64,000 nucleotides of DNA from Klenkia taihuensis (GTDB lineage Bacteria; Actinomycetota; Actinomycetes; Mycobacteriales; Geodermatophilaceae). A program made the translations under genes and the position numbers. Under the pieces are notes generated by a model. It ran no database searches. It was not told where the DNA came from and saw nothing but the letters and a program-made list of their open reading frames with translations. Each line of letters opens with the position of its first letter. Within the stretch, counting starts at the first letter, position 1. Below, one piece after another: positions 24,008 to 33,205 of the stretch. The stretch covers positions 620,001 through 684,000 of the forward strand of contig NZ_FOMD01000003.1 in assembly GCF_900112525.1 (NCBI RefSeq), read 5' to 3'.

Positions 24008-24500
24008 GGCGGAAGGCCTCGCAGTCCACCCCGTACCAGCGGGTGGTGCGGCCCAGCGGCTCCATGCCCAGCCGCCGGCAGACCGCCATCGACGGCTCGT
24101 TCCCGGGGCGGACGACGGCGTAGACCTCCGGCAGGCCGTCCTCGAAGGCCCGCTGGACCACCGCCGCGGCCGCCTCGGTGGCGTAGCCGTGGCCCCAGCT
24201 GTCCGGGTGCAGGTGCCAGCCCACCTCGAACTCGCCCACCCCGTCGGGCAGCGGCTTGAACAGCAGGGTGCCGGCCACCGGCCCGCCGGCCAGCGGCTCG
24301 ACCGCCCAGCACCCGGCCCGCGGGTCGGCCTCGTGCACCTGCCGCCAGCGGTCGACCAGGGCGGCCACCCCGCCCGAGGGCGGTCCGGAGAGCCAGCGCA
24401 GCACCTCGGGCCGCGAGTACAGGTCCGCCAGCCGCGCCAGGTCGTCCTCCGACGTCGTCCACGCCCGGACGAGCAGGCGGTCGGTGCGCAGCAGCTCCAC
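23982..24500 (-). CDS. GNAT family N-acetyltransferase
   Basis: 172 residues starting at GTG. The pattern LLRTDRLLVRAWTTSEDDLA, LVDRWRQVHEADPRAGCWAV, EFEVGWHLHPDSWGHGYATE and AVVRPGNEPSMAVCRRLGME is the RimJ/RimL-like subgroup; GHGYATEAA is the acetyl-CoA loop. Such proteins acetylate protein N termini or small amines. The last 26 bases overlap the convergent acyltransferase gene. Confidence 0.88.
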   Translation of the reverse strand: MELLRTDRLLVRAWTTSEDDLARLADLYSRPEVLRWLSGPPSGGVAALVDRWRQVHEADPRAGCWAVEPLAGGPVAGTLLFKPLPDGVGEFEVGWHLHPDSWGHGYATEAAAAVVQRAFEDGLPEVYAVVRPGNEPSMAVCRRLGMEPLGRTTRWYGVDCEAFRLIAPDVVD

Positions 24501-24519
24501 CGACCCTGCCTACCCCAGC

Positions 24520-25926
24520 TCACCCCAGCTGCGCGACCGATGCCTCCCGGGAGGCGGCCGCGGCGGCCTCGGCGGCCACCGGGTCGACCGCGCGGTCGGC
24601 CCACCACTGCTGGCCCGCGGCCGGCAGCGAGTGGATCGGGTCGTAGTAGGTGTACCGGCGGTCCAGCGCGGCCTCGTCGGTCCGCTCGATGCCCGTGCGG
24701 TAGTTCTTCGTCCAGTAGCTGATGCCCCGCTCGCGGTCGTACTCGGCGACCTGGTGCACCCAGCGCTTCCCGACGTAGGGCACGTCGCAGACGATGCGCG
24801 GGGTGGCGAAGCCGGGCAGGTAGCCCATCAGGTCGTGCTGCAGGGTCTGCGCCTGCGACAGCGGCACCCGCCAGTGCTCGGCCGACGGGATCATGTCGCA
24901 CATGTAGAAGTAGTAGGGCGTGACGCCGGCACCGTCGAGCAGCGCGAAGCACAGGTCCAGCAACTGGGTGGCGGTGTCGTTGACCCCGTGCAGCAGCACG
25001 CCCTGGTTGCGCACGTCGCGCACCCCGGCCGCCAGCATCGCCTGCGCGGCCTCGGCGACCAGCGGGGTCACCGACTGCGCGGCGTTGACGTGGGTGTGCA
25101 CCGCCAGGGAGACACCGCGCTCGCGGGCGGTGGTGGCCAACCGGGCCATGCCGGCCACGACGTCGTCCTGCAGCCAGTGCTGCGGCAGACCCATCAGCGC
25201 CTTGGAGGCCAGCCGGATGTCGCGCACCGACTCGATCTCCAGCAGGCCCGAGACGAAGGCCTCCAGGTTCTTGAACGGCAGGTTGGCCACGTCGCCGCCG
25301 GAGACGACCACGTCGCGGACGCCGGGGGTGCGGCGCAGGTAGCCCAGCATCTCCGCGTGCCGGTCGACCGGCTTGAGGTCGAACTTGAGCTTGGTGACCG
25401 CCGGGGTGGAGTTGCCGACCAGGTCCATCCGGGTGCAGTGGCCGCAGTACTGCGGGCAGGTGGGCAGCAGCTCGGCCAGCACCTTGGTGGGGTAGCGGTG
25501 GGTCAGGCCCTCGACGGCCCACATCTCGTGCTCGTGCAGGGAGTCGCGCGCGGCGTAGGGGTGGCTGGCCGCGGCAGCGGCCAGGCGGTCAGAGGCCACC
25601 GGGAGCATGTAGCGCCGCACCGGGTCGGCCAGCATCGCCGCGGTGGTGGGCACCGCGTCCGGCACCATCGTGCTGAGCATCTGCGGCGGCAGCAGCAGCG
25701 ACATGGTCGCGCGCCCGGCCTGGTCGGCCTCGACGTCGGCGTAGAAGGACTCGTCGAGCAGGTCGCCGTACACCCCGCGCAGCTGGCGCAGGTTCTTCAC
25801 GCAGTTGACCCGCTGCCACTGGGCGCTGCGCCACTGCTCCTCGGTGACCTCGGCGAAGCCCGGCAGCCGACGCCAGTCGGGCTCGACCAGGGCCTTGGCC
25901 CGGTACTCGTAGGGCTGCTCCAGCAC
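24520..25926 (-). CDS. kamA: L-lysine 2,3-aminomutase (radical SAM, KamA)
   Basis: It converts L-lysine to L-beta-lysine, the first step of the 3,5-diaminohexanoate route. The GTG at 25926 is chosen because GGAGG lies five bases upstream; this gives 468 residues. The iron-sulfur motif CPQYCGHC uses Cys157, Cys161 and Cys164. Also seen are DVVVSGGDVANLPFKNLEAF, RLASKALMGLPQHW and HTHVNAAQSVTPLVAEA, typical of KamA. It is divergent from the kdd operon, with 110 bases shared upstream. Other aminomutase specificities exist, but the neighbours support lysine. Confidence 0.92.
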   Translation of the reverse strand: MLEQPYEYRAKALVEPDWRRLPGFAEVTEEQWRSAQWQRVNCVKNLRQLRGVYGDLLDESFYADVEADQAGRATMSLLLPPQMLSTMVPDAVPTTAAMLADPVRRYMLPVASDRLAAAAASHPYAARDSLHEHEMWAVEGLTHRYPTKVLAELLPTCPQYCGHCTRMDLVGNSTPAVTKLKFDLKPVDRHAEMLGYLRRTPGVRDVVVSGGDVANLPFKNLEAFVSGLLEIESVRDIRLASKALMGLPQHWLQDDVVAGMARLATTARERGVSLAVHTHVNAAQSVTPLVAEAAQAMLAAGVRDVRNQGVLLHGVNDTATQLLDLCFALLDGAGVTPYYFYMCDMIPSAEHWRVPLSQAQTLQHDLMGYLPGFATPRIVCDVPYVGKRWVHQVAEYDRERGISYWTKNYRTGIERTDEAALDRRYTYYDPIHSLPAAGQQWWADRAVDPVAAEAAAAASREASVAQLG

Positions 25927-26036
25927 GACGACCTCCAACGACTTCTCAGTGCGACACCCGCACCATACGGGAGATCGTTCGGCAAAACGTGAGTTCTACG
26001 ATAGTTTCTCAACCCTCCGAGGAAGAGGAGCAGGAC
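25927..26036. promoter_or_regulatory. Shared promoter region of kamA and the kdd-kal operon
   Basis: The stretch is less GC-rich than its surroundings. TACGAT at 25997-26002 is a good -10 for kdd and lies about 35 bases before its GTG. On the minus strand, TATGGT about 40 bases before kamA is a candidate -10. No clear operator repeat was found. Confidence 0.45.
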
Positions 26037-27059
26037 GTGACGACGGCAGCGGAGCGGTCCCTCGGGGTGCACCGGGTGCTGGAGCCGGCCGGGGTGCTGC
26101 CCCAGGCCGCCCACCGGCTGGACGCGGACGGCCCCACGGGGCGCGACGAGGTCCGCATCGACGTCGAGCGGCTCAACCTCGACGCGGCGTCCTTCCGCCA
26201 GCTCACCGAGGCCCACGGCGGGGACGGCGACGCGGTGCGCGCCGCGGTCCTGGGCATCGTGGCCGAGCGCGGGAAGATGCAGAACCCGGTCACCGGCTCG
26301 GGCGGCATGCTCATCGGCCGGGTCGCCGAGGTGGGGGAGGACTCCCCGCTGGGCCTGGCCGTCGGTCAGCGGGTGGCCACGCTGGTCTCCCTCACCCTGA
26401 CCCCGCTGCGGATCACCGACGGGCTCGAGCGCTGGGACGGCCGCAGCGAGCAGGTCCCCGCCCGGGGCACCGCCGTCCTCTTCGCCCGCTCCATCGCCGC
26501 CGTCCTGCCCGACGACCTGCCCGAGCAGGTCGCCCTGGCCCTGCTCGACGTCTGCGGCGCGCCCGCGCTGGTCGAGCGGGTCGTCCGGCGCGGGTCCTCG
26601 GTGGCGGTGCTCGGCGCCGCCGGCAAGTCCGGCTGCCTGTCGGTGGCCGCGGCCCGCGAGGCGCACGCCCGCCGGGTGGTGGGCGTGGTCCGCGACGAGC
26701 GGGAGGCCGCGGCCCTGCGCGCGGCCGGCCTGGCGCACGAGGTCGTCGTCGCCGACGCCACCGACCCGCTGTCGGTGTCGGCCGCACTGGGGGAGCCGGT
26801 CGACACCACGGTGGTCTGCGTCGACGTCCCCGGCGCCGAGCACGGGGCGGTGCTGGCGACGGCCGACGGCGGCACTGTGGTCTTCTTCGGGATGGCCACC
26901 TCCTTCCCGGCGGCGGCCCTGGGCGCGGAGGGGATGGCAGCGGACGTGCGGATGCTGATCGGGAACGGCTACACGCCGGGGCACGCCGCCCTGGCCCTGG
27001 ACCTGTACCGGCGCACCGCCGGCGTGCGGGCGCTGATCGACCCGCGCGTGCACGCATGA
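26037..27059 (+). CDS. kdd: L-erythro-3,5-diaminohexanoate dehydrogenase
   Basis: It oxidises 3,5-diaminohexanoate to 5-amino-3-oxohexanoate with NAD. The protein has 340 residues from the GTG at 26037, which follows GAGGAG at seven bases; a GTG at 25989 is less likely. A GroES-like domain (GILAERGKMQNPVTGSGGML in the form GIVAERGKMQNPVTGSGGM, IGRVAEVGEDSPLGLAVGQR) precedes a Rossmann domain (VAVLGAAGKSGCLSVAAARE). It leads a rightward operon in which each stop overlaps the next start. Confidence 0.9.
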   Translation: MTTAAERSLGVHRVLEPAGVLPQAAHRLDADGPTGRDEVRIDVERLNLDAASFRQLTEAHGGDGDAVRAAVLGIVAERGKMQNPVTGSGGMLIGRVAEVGEDSPLGLAVGQRVATLVSLTLTPLRITDGLERWDGRSEQVPARGTAVLFARSIAAVLPDDLPEQVALALLDVCGAPALVERVVRRGSSVAVLGAAGKSGCLSVAAAREAHARRVVGVVRDEREAAALRAAGLAHEVVVADATDPLSVSAALGEPVDTTVVCVDVPGAEHGAVLATADGGTVVFFGMATSFPAAALGAEGMAADVRMLIGNGYTPGHAALALDLYRRTAGVRALIDPRVHA

Positions 27060-28570
27060 GCCTGCTGCTCACCGGGGTCACCGTGGGCGACGCCGCCGAC
27101 CGGGCCGTGCACGTGGTCGACGGAGCGGTCGCCTGGGTCGGCCCGGCCGCGGACGCACCGCACGCCGACCGCACCTGGGACGGCGGGGGAGCACTGCTCA
27201 CCCCCGCCTTCGTCGACGCCCACGTGCACGCCACCGCCACCGGCCTGGCGCTGACCGGGCTGGCGCTGCACGGCGCCGACAGCCTGCGGTCGGCGCTGGC
27301 GGCGGTCGCCGCGCACGTCGCCGCGCAGCCCACCGGCACGGTGCTGGGCACCGGCTGGGACGAGACGGTCTGGCCCGAGGGCCGGGCGATCACCCGGCAC
27401 GACCTGGACGCCGTGGTCGGCGACCGGCCCGCCTACCTGGCCCGCGTCGACGTGCACTCCGCGACCGTCTCCACCGCCCTGCTGGACCGCATCCCCGGGA
27501 TCACCGACCTGCCCGGCTACGGCGCCGACGGCCAGCTGCGGCTGGACGCCCACCACGCCGCCCGCCAGGTGGCCTACGGCTCCGTCGACCCGGTGCAGCG
27601 GGCCACCGCCCAGCGCGCCACCCTCGACGCGGCCGCCGACCTCGGCATCGGCTGCCTGCACGAGATGGCCGGGCCCGAGGTGTCCAGCGCCGAGGACCTC
27701 GCCGGCCTGCTCCGGCTCGCCGGGGACGCCCCCGGCCCGCAGGTGCTGGGCTGGTGGGGGGAGCTGTCCGAGCGCGGCGGTCTGGACGTCGTCGCCGAGC
27801 TCGGCCTGGCCGGGGCCGGCGGCGACCTGTTCTGCGACGGCGCGTTCGGCTCGCACACCGCCGCGCTGTCCACGCCCTACGCCGACCGGCCCGACACCTC
27901 CGGCGCGCTGCGCTTCGACACCGGCCAGCTCGTCGAGCACGTGCGGGCCTGCACCGTGGCCGGCGTGCAGGCCGGGTTCCACGTCATCGGCGACGCCGCC
28001 GTCGACCAGGTGCTCGCCGCGGTCGCCCAGGTGGCCGAGCAGCTGGGCCGCGACGCCGTCCGGGACTGCCGGCACCGGCTCGAGCACGTCGAGATGGTCT
28101 CGCCCGACGCGGTGGAGACCATGCGGTCCCTCGGCGTGGTGGCCAGCGTGCAGCCGGCCTTCGACGCCGCCTGGGGCGGGGACGCCGGCATGTACGCCGA
28201 GCGCCTCGGCGTCGAGCGGGCGCTGGCGTGCAACCCGCTGGCCGACCTCTCCGACGCCGGGGTCGCGGTCGCCCTGGGCAGCGACGCCCCGGTCACCCCG
28301 CTGGACCCCTGGGGCGGGGTGCACGCCGCGGTCGACCACCGCACGCCCGGCGCCGGGATGCGGCCCTTCGACGCCTACGACGCCGCCACCCACGGCGGCT
28401 GGTACGCCGCCCGCGGCGAGCACCCGGACGGCCCGCTGGCCGTGGGCGCGCCGGCGCACCTGGCGCTGTGGGCCACCGACCTGACCCTGTCCGGGGTGCT
28501 CGCGAAGCGCGCCCGGCCCACCTGCACCGGCCTGCTGGTGGCCGGCGACGTCGTCCGAGGAGCACCGTGA
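27056..28570 (+). CDS. Amidohydrolase family protein in the lysine cluster
   Basis: A 504-residue metal-dependent hydrolase of the YtcJ-like group. It overlaps kdd by ATGA and kamD by GTGA. Metal-binding motifs are TPAFVDAHVHATATGLALTG (HxH), CRHRLEHVEMVSPDAVETMR, VIGDAAVDQVL and ALGSDAPVTPLDPWGGVHAA. It occupies the place where a 3-keto-5-aminohexanoate cleavage gene (kce) could be expected. That it acts on a pathway side product such as a cyclised or acylated amine is inference. Confidence 0.85.
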   Translation: MSLLLTGVTVGDAADRAVHVVDGAVAWVGPAADAPHADRTWDGGGALLTPAFVDAHVHATATGLALTGLALHGADSLRSALAAVAAHVAAQPTGTVLGTGWDETVWPEGRAITRHDLDAVVGDRPAYLARVDVHSATVSTALLDRIPGITDLPGYGADGQLRLDAHHAARQVAYGSVDPVQRATAQRATLDAAADLGIGCLHEMAGPEVSSAEDLAGLLRLAGDAPGPQVLGWWGELSERGGLDVVAELGLAGAGGDLFCDGAFGSHTAALSTPYADRPDTSGALRFDTGQLVEHVRACTVAGVQAGFHVIGDAAVDQVLAAVAQVAEQLGRDAVRDCRHRLEHVEMVSPDAVETMRSLGVVASVQPAFDAAWGGDAGMYAERLGVERALACNPLADLSDAGVAVALGSDAPVTPLDPWGGVHAAVDHRTPGAGMRPFDAYDAATHGGWYAARGEHPDGPLAVGAPAHLALWATDLTLSGVLAKRARPTCTGLLVAGDVVRGAP

Positions 28571-30138
28571 GCGCCCGCCTGACCCTGGACCCCGCGCTGG
28601 TCGCCCGGGCCCGCGAGCTCGCCGGGCTGGCCGCGCAGCCGGTCATCGACCTGGCCACCCGGCACACCACCGTGTCCGTCGAGCGGGCCGTGCTGCGGCT
28701 GGCCGGCCTCGAGGGCACCGACCCGGTCACCGGCGAGGGCGAGATCCCCTGGGTGAACCGGGTGGTGGACGTCGTCCGCGAGCAGGTGGGCCTCGAGCAC
28801 GGCGTCGCGCTGCCGGTCTGGCACGCCATCGCCTCGGGCGCGGCGGCCGGCCTGCAGGACGTCGCCGAGCAGGTGGGTGCCGGCACCGCCCGGTTCGAGG
28901 TGCCGGTGGGCGGCGACGAGGAGCGCGCCCGGGAGGCCGCGCTGGCCGCCGTCGGGGCGGGCCTGGACCGGGTGGACGCCGCCCGCCGCCGGCGGGAGGA
29001 GCTGGTGGCCACCCACGGCGACCCGCCCCGCCGTCCCTGGATCTACCTGATCGTGGCCACCGGCGACATCTACGAGGACATCCCCCAGGCGCAGGCCGCC
29101 GCCCGGGCCGGCGCCGACGTCATCGCCGTCATCCGCTCCACCGGGCAGTCGCTGCTGGACTACGTGCCCGAGGGCGCCACCCGCACCGGGTACGCCGGCA
29201 CCTACGCCACCCAGGAGAACTTCCGGCTCATGCGGGCCGCCCTGGACGACGTGAGCGCGGAGCTGGGCCGCTACGTCCGGCTGACCAACTACGCCTCGGG
29301 CCTGTGCATGCCCGAGATCGCCGCGCTGGCCGGCCTGGAGCGGCTGGACATGATGCTCAACGACGCGATGTACGGGATCCTCTTCCGCGACATCAACCCG
29401 ATCCGCACCTTCGTCGACCAGCGGTTCAGCCGGATGGTGCACGCCCGCGCCGGGATCATCATCAACACCGGCGAGGACAACTACCTCACCACCGCCGACG
29501 CCGTCGACGAGGCGCACACCGTCACGGTCAGCCAGCTGCTCAACGAGCGGTTCGCCCGCGAGGCCGGGCTCGAGGACTGGCAGCTGGGCCTGGGCCACGC
29601 CTTCGAGATCAACCCGACCGTCCCGGACTCCTTCCGGTTGGAGCTGGCGCACGCGATGCTCGCCCGGGCGCTGTTCCCCGACGCGCCGCTGAAGTGGATG
29701 CCGCCGACCAAGCACATGACCGGCGACGTGTTCGGCGGCTACCTGCTCGACGGGTTCTTCAACCTGGCCGGGGCGCTCACCGACCAGGGCATCCTGCTGG
29801 TCGGGATGATGACCGAGGCCGTGGTCACCCCGTGGCTGAGCGACCGCGACCTCGCACTGCGCAACGTCCGCTACGTGCTGGACGCCGCCGGCGGGCTCAC
29901 CGAGGACTTCGCACCGCCGCCGGGCGGCTTCATCGACCGCCGGGCGCACACCGTGCTGTCCGAGGCCGTCGCGCTGCTGGAGACGATCACCGCCGACGGC
30001 CTGCTGCCCGCGATCGCGCAGGGCACCTTCGGCATCACCAAGCGCCCGGCCGACCGCGGCAAGGGCCTGGACGGCGTCGTCGTCAAGGCGCCCGGCCACC
30101 TCGACCCCGCGACGGAGCTCATGGAGGGACGGGCATGA
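28567..30138 (+). CDS. kamD: Lysine 5,6-aminomutase alpha subunit
   Basis: The large subunit of the cobalamin- and PLP-dependent enzyme that moves an amino group from C6 to C5 of D-lysine or beta-lysine. The 523-residue protein shows the KamD pattern: IYLIVATGDIYEDIPQAQAA, VIRSTGQSLLDYVPEGATRT, GTYATQENFRLMRAALDDVS, LTNYASGLCMPEIAALAGLE, MYGILFRDINPIRTFVDQRF and KWMPPTKHMTGDVF. It overlaps its neighbours by four bases on both sides, as expected for a subunit pair. Confidence 0.95.
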   Translation: MSARLTLDPALVARARELAGLAAQPVIDLATRHTTVSVERAVLRLAGLEGTDPVTGEGEIPWVNRVVDVVREQVGLEHGVALPVWHAIASGAAAGLQDVAEQVGAGTARFEVPVGGDEERAREAALAAVGAGLDRVDAARRRREELVATHGDPPRRPWIYLIVATGDIYEDIPQAQAAARAGADVIAVIRSTGQSLLDYVPEGATRTGYAGTYATQENFRLMRAALDDVSAELGRYVRLTNYASGLCMPEIAALAGLERLDMMLNDAMYGILFRDINPIRTFVDQRFSRMVHARAGIIINTGEDNYLTTADAVDEAHTVTVSQLLNERFAREAGLEDWQLGLGHAFEINPTVPDSFRLELAHAMLARALFPDAPLKWMPPTKHMTGDVFGGYLLDGFFNLAGALTDQGILLVGMMTEAVVTPWLSDRDLALRNVRYVLDAAGGLTEDFAPPPGGFIDRRAHTVLSEAVALLETITADGLLPAIAQGTFGITKRPADRGKGLDGVVVKAPGHLDPATELMEGRA

Positions 30139-30878
30139 CCGTCATCCGGCCCTACGGCGACACCACCGGCGACGGCATGGTGCAGACCTCGTTCACCCTG
30201 CCCGTCCCGCCCGGACCCCGCGCCGAGGGCGCGGCCCTCCAGCTGGCCGGGAAGATGGGCATCCACCCGGCGATGGTGGTGCACAGCCACGGCATCGGGG
30301 AGGGCTTCACCTTCTTCGTCGTCTACGGCTCGGTGACCCACCTGGTCGACACCGACGAGGTCGAGGTCGAGGAGCGCGACTACCCGCTGCTGAGCCCCAC
30401 CGAGGTCAACGGCGCGATCAAGGCCCGGCTGCACCGCAAGCTGGTGGTGATGGGTGCCTGCATCGGCACCGACGCGCACACCGTCGGCATCGACGCGATC
30501 CTCAACCTCAAGGGCTTCGCGGGGGAGAAGGGCCTGGAGTACTACCGGGAGATGGACGTCGCCAACCTCGGCGCCCAGGTCACCGTCCCGGAGCTGGTCA
30601 CCCGCGCCCGGGCCGCGCGGGCCGACGCCGTGCTGGTCAGCCAGGTCGTCACCCAGAAGGACGCGCACCTGCGCAACACCCGCGAGCTGGCCGGCGCGTT
30701 CCGCGAGGCGATGGGGGAGACCCGCCCCCTGCTCGTGGTCGGCGGCCCCCGCTTCGACCCGGCCATGGCCCGCGACCTCGGCGTCGACAAGGTGTTCGGC
30801 CGCGGCACCACCCCCGGCGAGGTGGCCTCCTACCTCGTCTCCGCCCTGCTCCCTTCCCCCGAGGAGACAGCCGCGTGA
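30135..30878 (+). CDS. kamE: Lysine 5,6-aminomutase beta subunit (cobalamin-binding)
   Basis: A 247-residue partner of KamD. The B12-binding domain carries the DxHxxG motif in GTDAHTVGIDAIL (Asp113, His115, Gly118), so the cobalt is held by His115, followed by LLVVGGPRFDPAMARDLGVD. The N-terminal part (HPAMVVHSHGIGEGFTFFVV) is the dimerisation region. It overlaps kamD and kal by four bases each. Confidence 0.94.
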   Translation: MTVIRPYGDTTGDGMVQTSFTLPVPPGPRAEGAALQLAGKMGIHPAMVVHSHGIGEGFTFFVVYGSVTHLVDTDEVEVEERDYPLLSPTEVNGAIKARLHRKLVVMGACIGTDAHTVGIDAILNLKGFAGEKGLEYYREMDVANLGAQVTVPELVTRARAARADAVLVSQVVTQKDAHLRNTRELAGAFREAMGETRPLLVVGGPRFDPAMARDLGVDKVFGRGTTPGEVASYLVSALLPSPEETAA

Positions 30879-31279
30879 CCGCGACCGTCGGCCTGACCGT
30901 CACCCACCGCCGCTACGTGCCCCACGCGCACGCCCACTACGGCGGCTCGCTGGTCGACGGCGCCTACACCCTGGGCCTGTTCGGCGACGTCGCCACCGAG
31001 GTGGCGATCGTGGGCGACGGCGACGAGGGCCTGCTCGCCGGGTACACCGACGTCCGTTTCCTGGCGCCGGTGCAGGCCGGCGACGTCCTGGAGGCCTCCT
31101 GCGAGGTGGTGCGGGTGGGCACGCGCTCGCGCACGCTGCGCTGCTGGGCCGACGTCGTCGCGCGGGCGCAGCCCGAGCGCGGCGCGTCGGCGGCCGCCGT
31201 CCTGCCCGAGCCGCTGCGGGTGGTCGAGGCGACCGCGACGCTCGTCGTCCCCCTCCCGGACGCGACTGTGCGTGAGTGA
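30875..31279 (+). CDS. kal: 3-aminobutyryl-CoA ammonia-lyase-like hotdog protein
   Basis: 134 residues from GTG. The hotdog-fold pattern RRYVPHAHAHYGGSLVDGAY, GLLAGYTDVRFLAPVQAGDV, and LEASCEVVRVGTRSRTLRCW, together with its place as last gene of the kamDE operon, supports 3-aminobutyryl-CoA deaminase, which yields crotonyl-CoA. Without the neighbours only a hotdog thioesterase/dehydratase call would be safe. Confidence 0.82.
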   Translation: MTATVGLTVTHRRYVPHAHAHYGGSLVDGAYTLGLFGDVATEVAIVGDGDEGLLAGYTDVRFLAPVQAGDVLEASCEVVRVGTRSRTLRCWADVVARAQPERGASAAAVLPEPLRVVEATATLVVPLPDATVRE

Positions 31280-31519
31280 CACGTAACGATCCGATAACGG
31301 CCTGCCGCAGGTGCCCCGATGCCCTGTGCGCGGGGGTCCCGGCTCCCTAGGGTTCCGGTGTCGCACCACGCGGTCCCGGGCCACCACCGGTGATCGCCGG
31401 GCGGCACCCCGCGCCACCAGACAACGGCGGTCCGAGGACACCCAGTCCCCGGACCGGCGGCCCGAAGGCCGGGGTGCCGCCGCGACGACCGCGTGCACCG
31501 GTCGCCGGCGCGCGGGTGG

Positions 31520-31525
31520 GATGCT
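31520..31525 (+). promoter_or_regulatory. Possible leaderless -10 element of lnt
   Basis: GATGCT, six bases, then GTG at 31532. The first base differs from the common T/C. The 250 bases upstream hold no gene; a TAGGGT at 31349-31354 has no start codon at the right distance. Confidence 0.4.
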
Positions 31526-31531
31526 CGCGGG

Positions 31532-33205
31532 GTGACCGTGACCGACCCGGCGGTGCGCCCGGCCGACGACGCACCCGCCCCGCGACGCCGCGGGGCGGGC
31601 CTGCTCGCCCGCACCCTGCTGGCCGCCGCCGGCGGCGGCGCGATGTACCTCGCGTTCCCCGGGTGGGACCTGGCCGTCCTCGCCGTCCTCGGCCCGGCCA
31701 CGCTGTCCGTGGCCACCCGCGGGGTGCGCTTCCGCACCGGCCTCTGGCTGGGCCTGGTGCAGGGCCTGTGCTTCTTCCTGCCGCTGCTGTCCTGGACCGG
31801 CATCTACGTCGGGTCCTTCCCCTGGTACGCCCTGTCGGTCGCGGAGGCCCTGTACCTGGCGGTGCTCGGCGGCACCCTCGCGGTGACCGCCCGGCTGCGC
31901 GCCTGGTGGCTGTGGGCCGCGGCGCTCTGGGTGGGCCAGGAGGCCCTGCGCGGGCGCTGGCCGCTGGGCGGCTTCCCCTGGGGCCGGTTGGGGTTCAGCC
32001 AGGCCGAGGGCCCGTTCACCGCGCTCGCCGCCTACGGCGGGGTGCCGCTGGTCAGCTTCGGGGTGGCGCTGACCGGCACGCTGCTGGCCGCGGCCTGCCT
32101 GGCGCTGGCCCGGGCCTGGCGGGACAGCGACGACGCCGCCCGCCGCGCCGGGTCGCTGCGCGCGGCCGCCGTGCTGGTGGTGGGCACCCTCGCCGTCCCG
32201 GTGGTGGGCACCGTGGCCCGGTGGCCGCTGGCCGGCGGGTCGCTGACCGAGGGCGGGCCGACCCGCACCGTCGCCGTCGTGCAGGGCAACGTGCCGCGTG
32301 CCGGGCTGGACTTCAACGAGCAGCGCCGGGCGGTGCTGGACAACCACGTCGGCGAGACGCAGGCGCTGGCCGCGCAGGTCGCCCGCGGCGAGGTCGCCCA
32401 GCCCGACCTGGTCATCTGGCCCGAGAACAGCTCCGACATCGACCCCTACCTCAACAGCGACGCCGCCGCGGCCATCGACCGGGCGGCGCGGGCGATCGAC
32501 GCCCCCATCCTGGTCGGCGCCGTCGTCAGCGGGCCGGGCCGGTTCCTGTCCAACACCGCCATCGTGTGGGACCCCGAGACCGGGCCGGGGGAGACCTACG
32601 TCAAGCGGCACCCGGTCCCGCTGGCCGAGTACGTGCCGGCGCGGTCGTTCTTCCGGTTCTTCAGCGACAAGGTCGACCTGGTGCGGGCGGACTTCCGGGC
32701 CGGCACCGAGGTCGGCACGCTGGACATGGCCGGCGCGACCGTCGGCGACGTCATCTGCTTCGAGGTCGCCTACGACGGCCTGGTGCACGACACCGTCGTC
32801 GGCGGGGCGACCATGCTCGTCGTCCAGACCAACAACGCCACCTTCGGCTTCTCCGACGAGAGCCCGCAGCAGCTGGCGATGGGCCGGCTGCGGGCGGTCG
32901 AGGCAGGCCGCAGCGTCGTGATGGCCTCCACCAGCGGGATCAGCGCGGTGATCGCCCCCGACGGGTCGCTGGTGCGCAGCTCGGGCCTGTTCACCCCGGC
33001 CACGTTCGTCGAGGACATCGCCCAGCGCGACGGCACGACGCTGGCCACCCGGCTGGGCGCCTGGCCGGAGGCCGCGCTCACCGCCCTGGGGCTGGGCGCG
33101 TTCCTGCTCGTCGTGGTCTCCGGGGTGCGCCGTCGGCGGGCCGGGAGCACCAGCGCCTCCTCGGACGTTGGGGGTGCAGGACACACGAGGAGAGGACGAG
33201 CATGA
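31532..33205 (+). CDS. lnt: Apolipoprotein N-acyltransferase
   Basis: It adds the third acyl chain to lipoproteins at the membrane. The 557-residue protein has five or more N-terminal membrane helices (about residues 20-220), then a nitrilase-fold domain outside. The catalytic Glu, Lys and Cys are seen in LVIWPENSSD, YVKRHPVPLAEYVP and GDVICFEVAYDG. A final helix near residue 515 precedes an Arg-rich tail. It overlaps fxsA by four bases. The Ppm1 mannosyltransferase domain often joined or next to Lnt in mycobacteria is absent here. Confidence 0.92.
   Translation: MTVTDPAVRPADDAPAPRRRGAGLLARTLLAAAGGGAMYLAFPGWDLAVLAVLGPATLSVATRGVRFRTGLWLGLVQGLCFFLPLLSWTGIYVGSFPWYALSVAEALYLAVLGGTLAVTARLRAWWLWAAALWVGQEALRGRWPLGGFPWGRLGFSQAEGPFTALAAYGGVPLVSFGVALTGTLLAAACLALARAWRDSDDAARRAGSLRAAAVLVVGTLAVPVVGTVARWPLAGGSLTEGGPTRTVAVVQGNVPRAGLDFNEQRRAVLDNHVGETQALAAQVARGEVAQPDLVIWPENSSDIDPYLNSDAAAAIDRAARAIDAPILVGAVVSGPGRFLSNTAIVWDPETGPGETYVKRHPVPLAEYVPARSFFRFFSDKVDLVRADFRAGTEVGTLDMAGATVGDVICFEVAYDGLVHDTVVGGATMLVVQTNNATFGFSDESPQQLAMGRLRAVEAGRSVVMASTSGISAVIAPDGSLVRSSGLFTPATFVEDIAQRDGTTLATRLGAWPEAALTALGLGAFLLVVVSGVRRRRAGSTSASSDVGGAGHTRRGRA

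Noticed and set aside
25927-26036. Cobalamin riboswitch for the kamDE operon
   Set aside because: The interval is 110 bases and lacks the B12-box pattern.
31280-31531. Promoter TAGGGT at 31349-31354 as a leaderless start for a gene before lnt
   Set aside because: The codon at the proper distance does not open a usable frame; it may still be a normal promoter for lnt.
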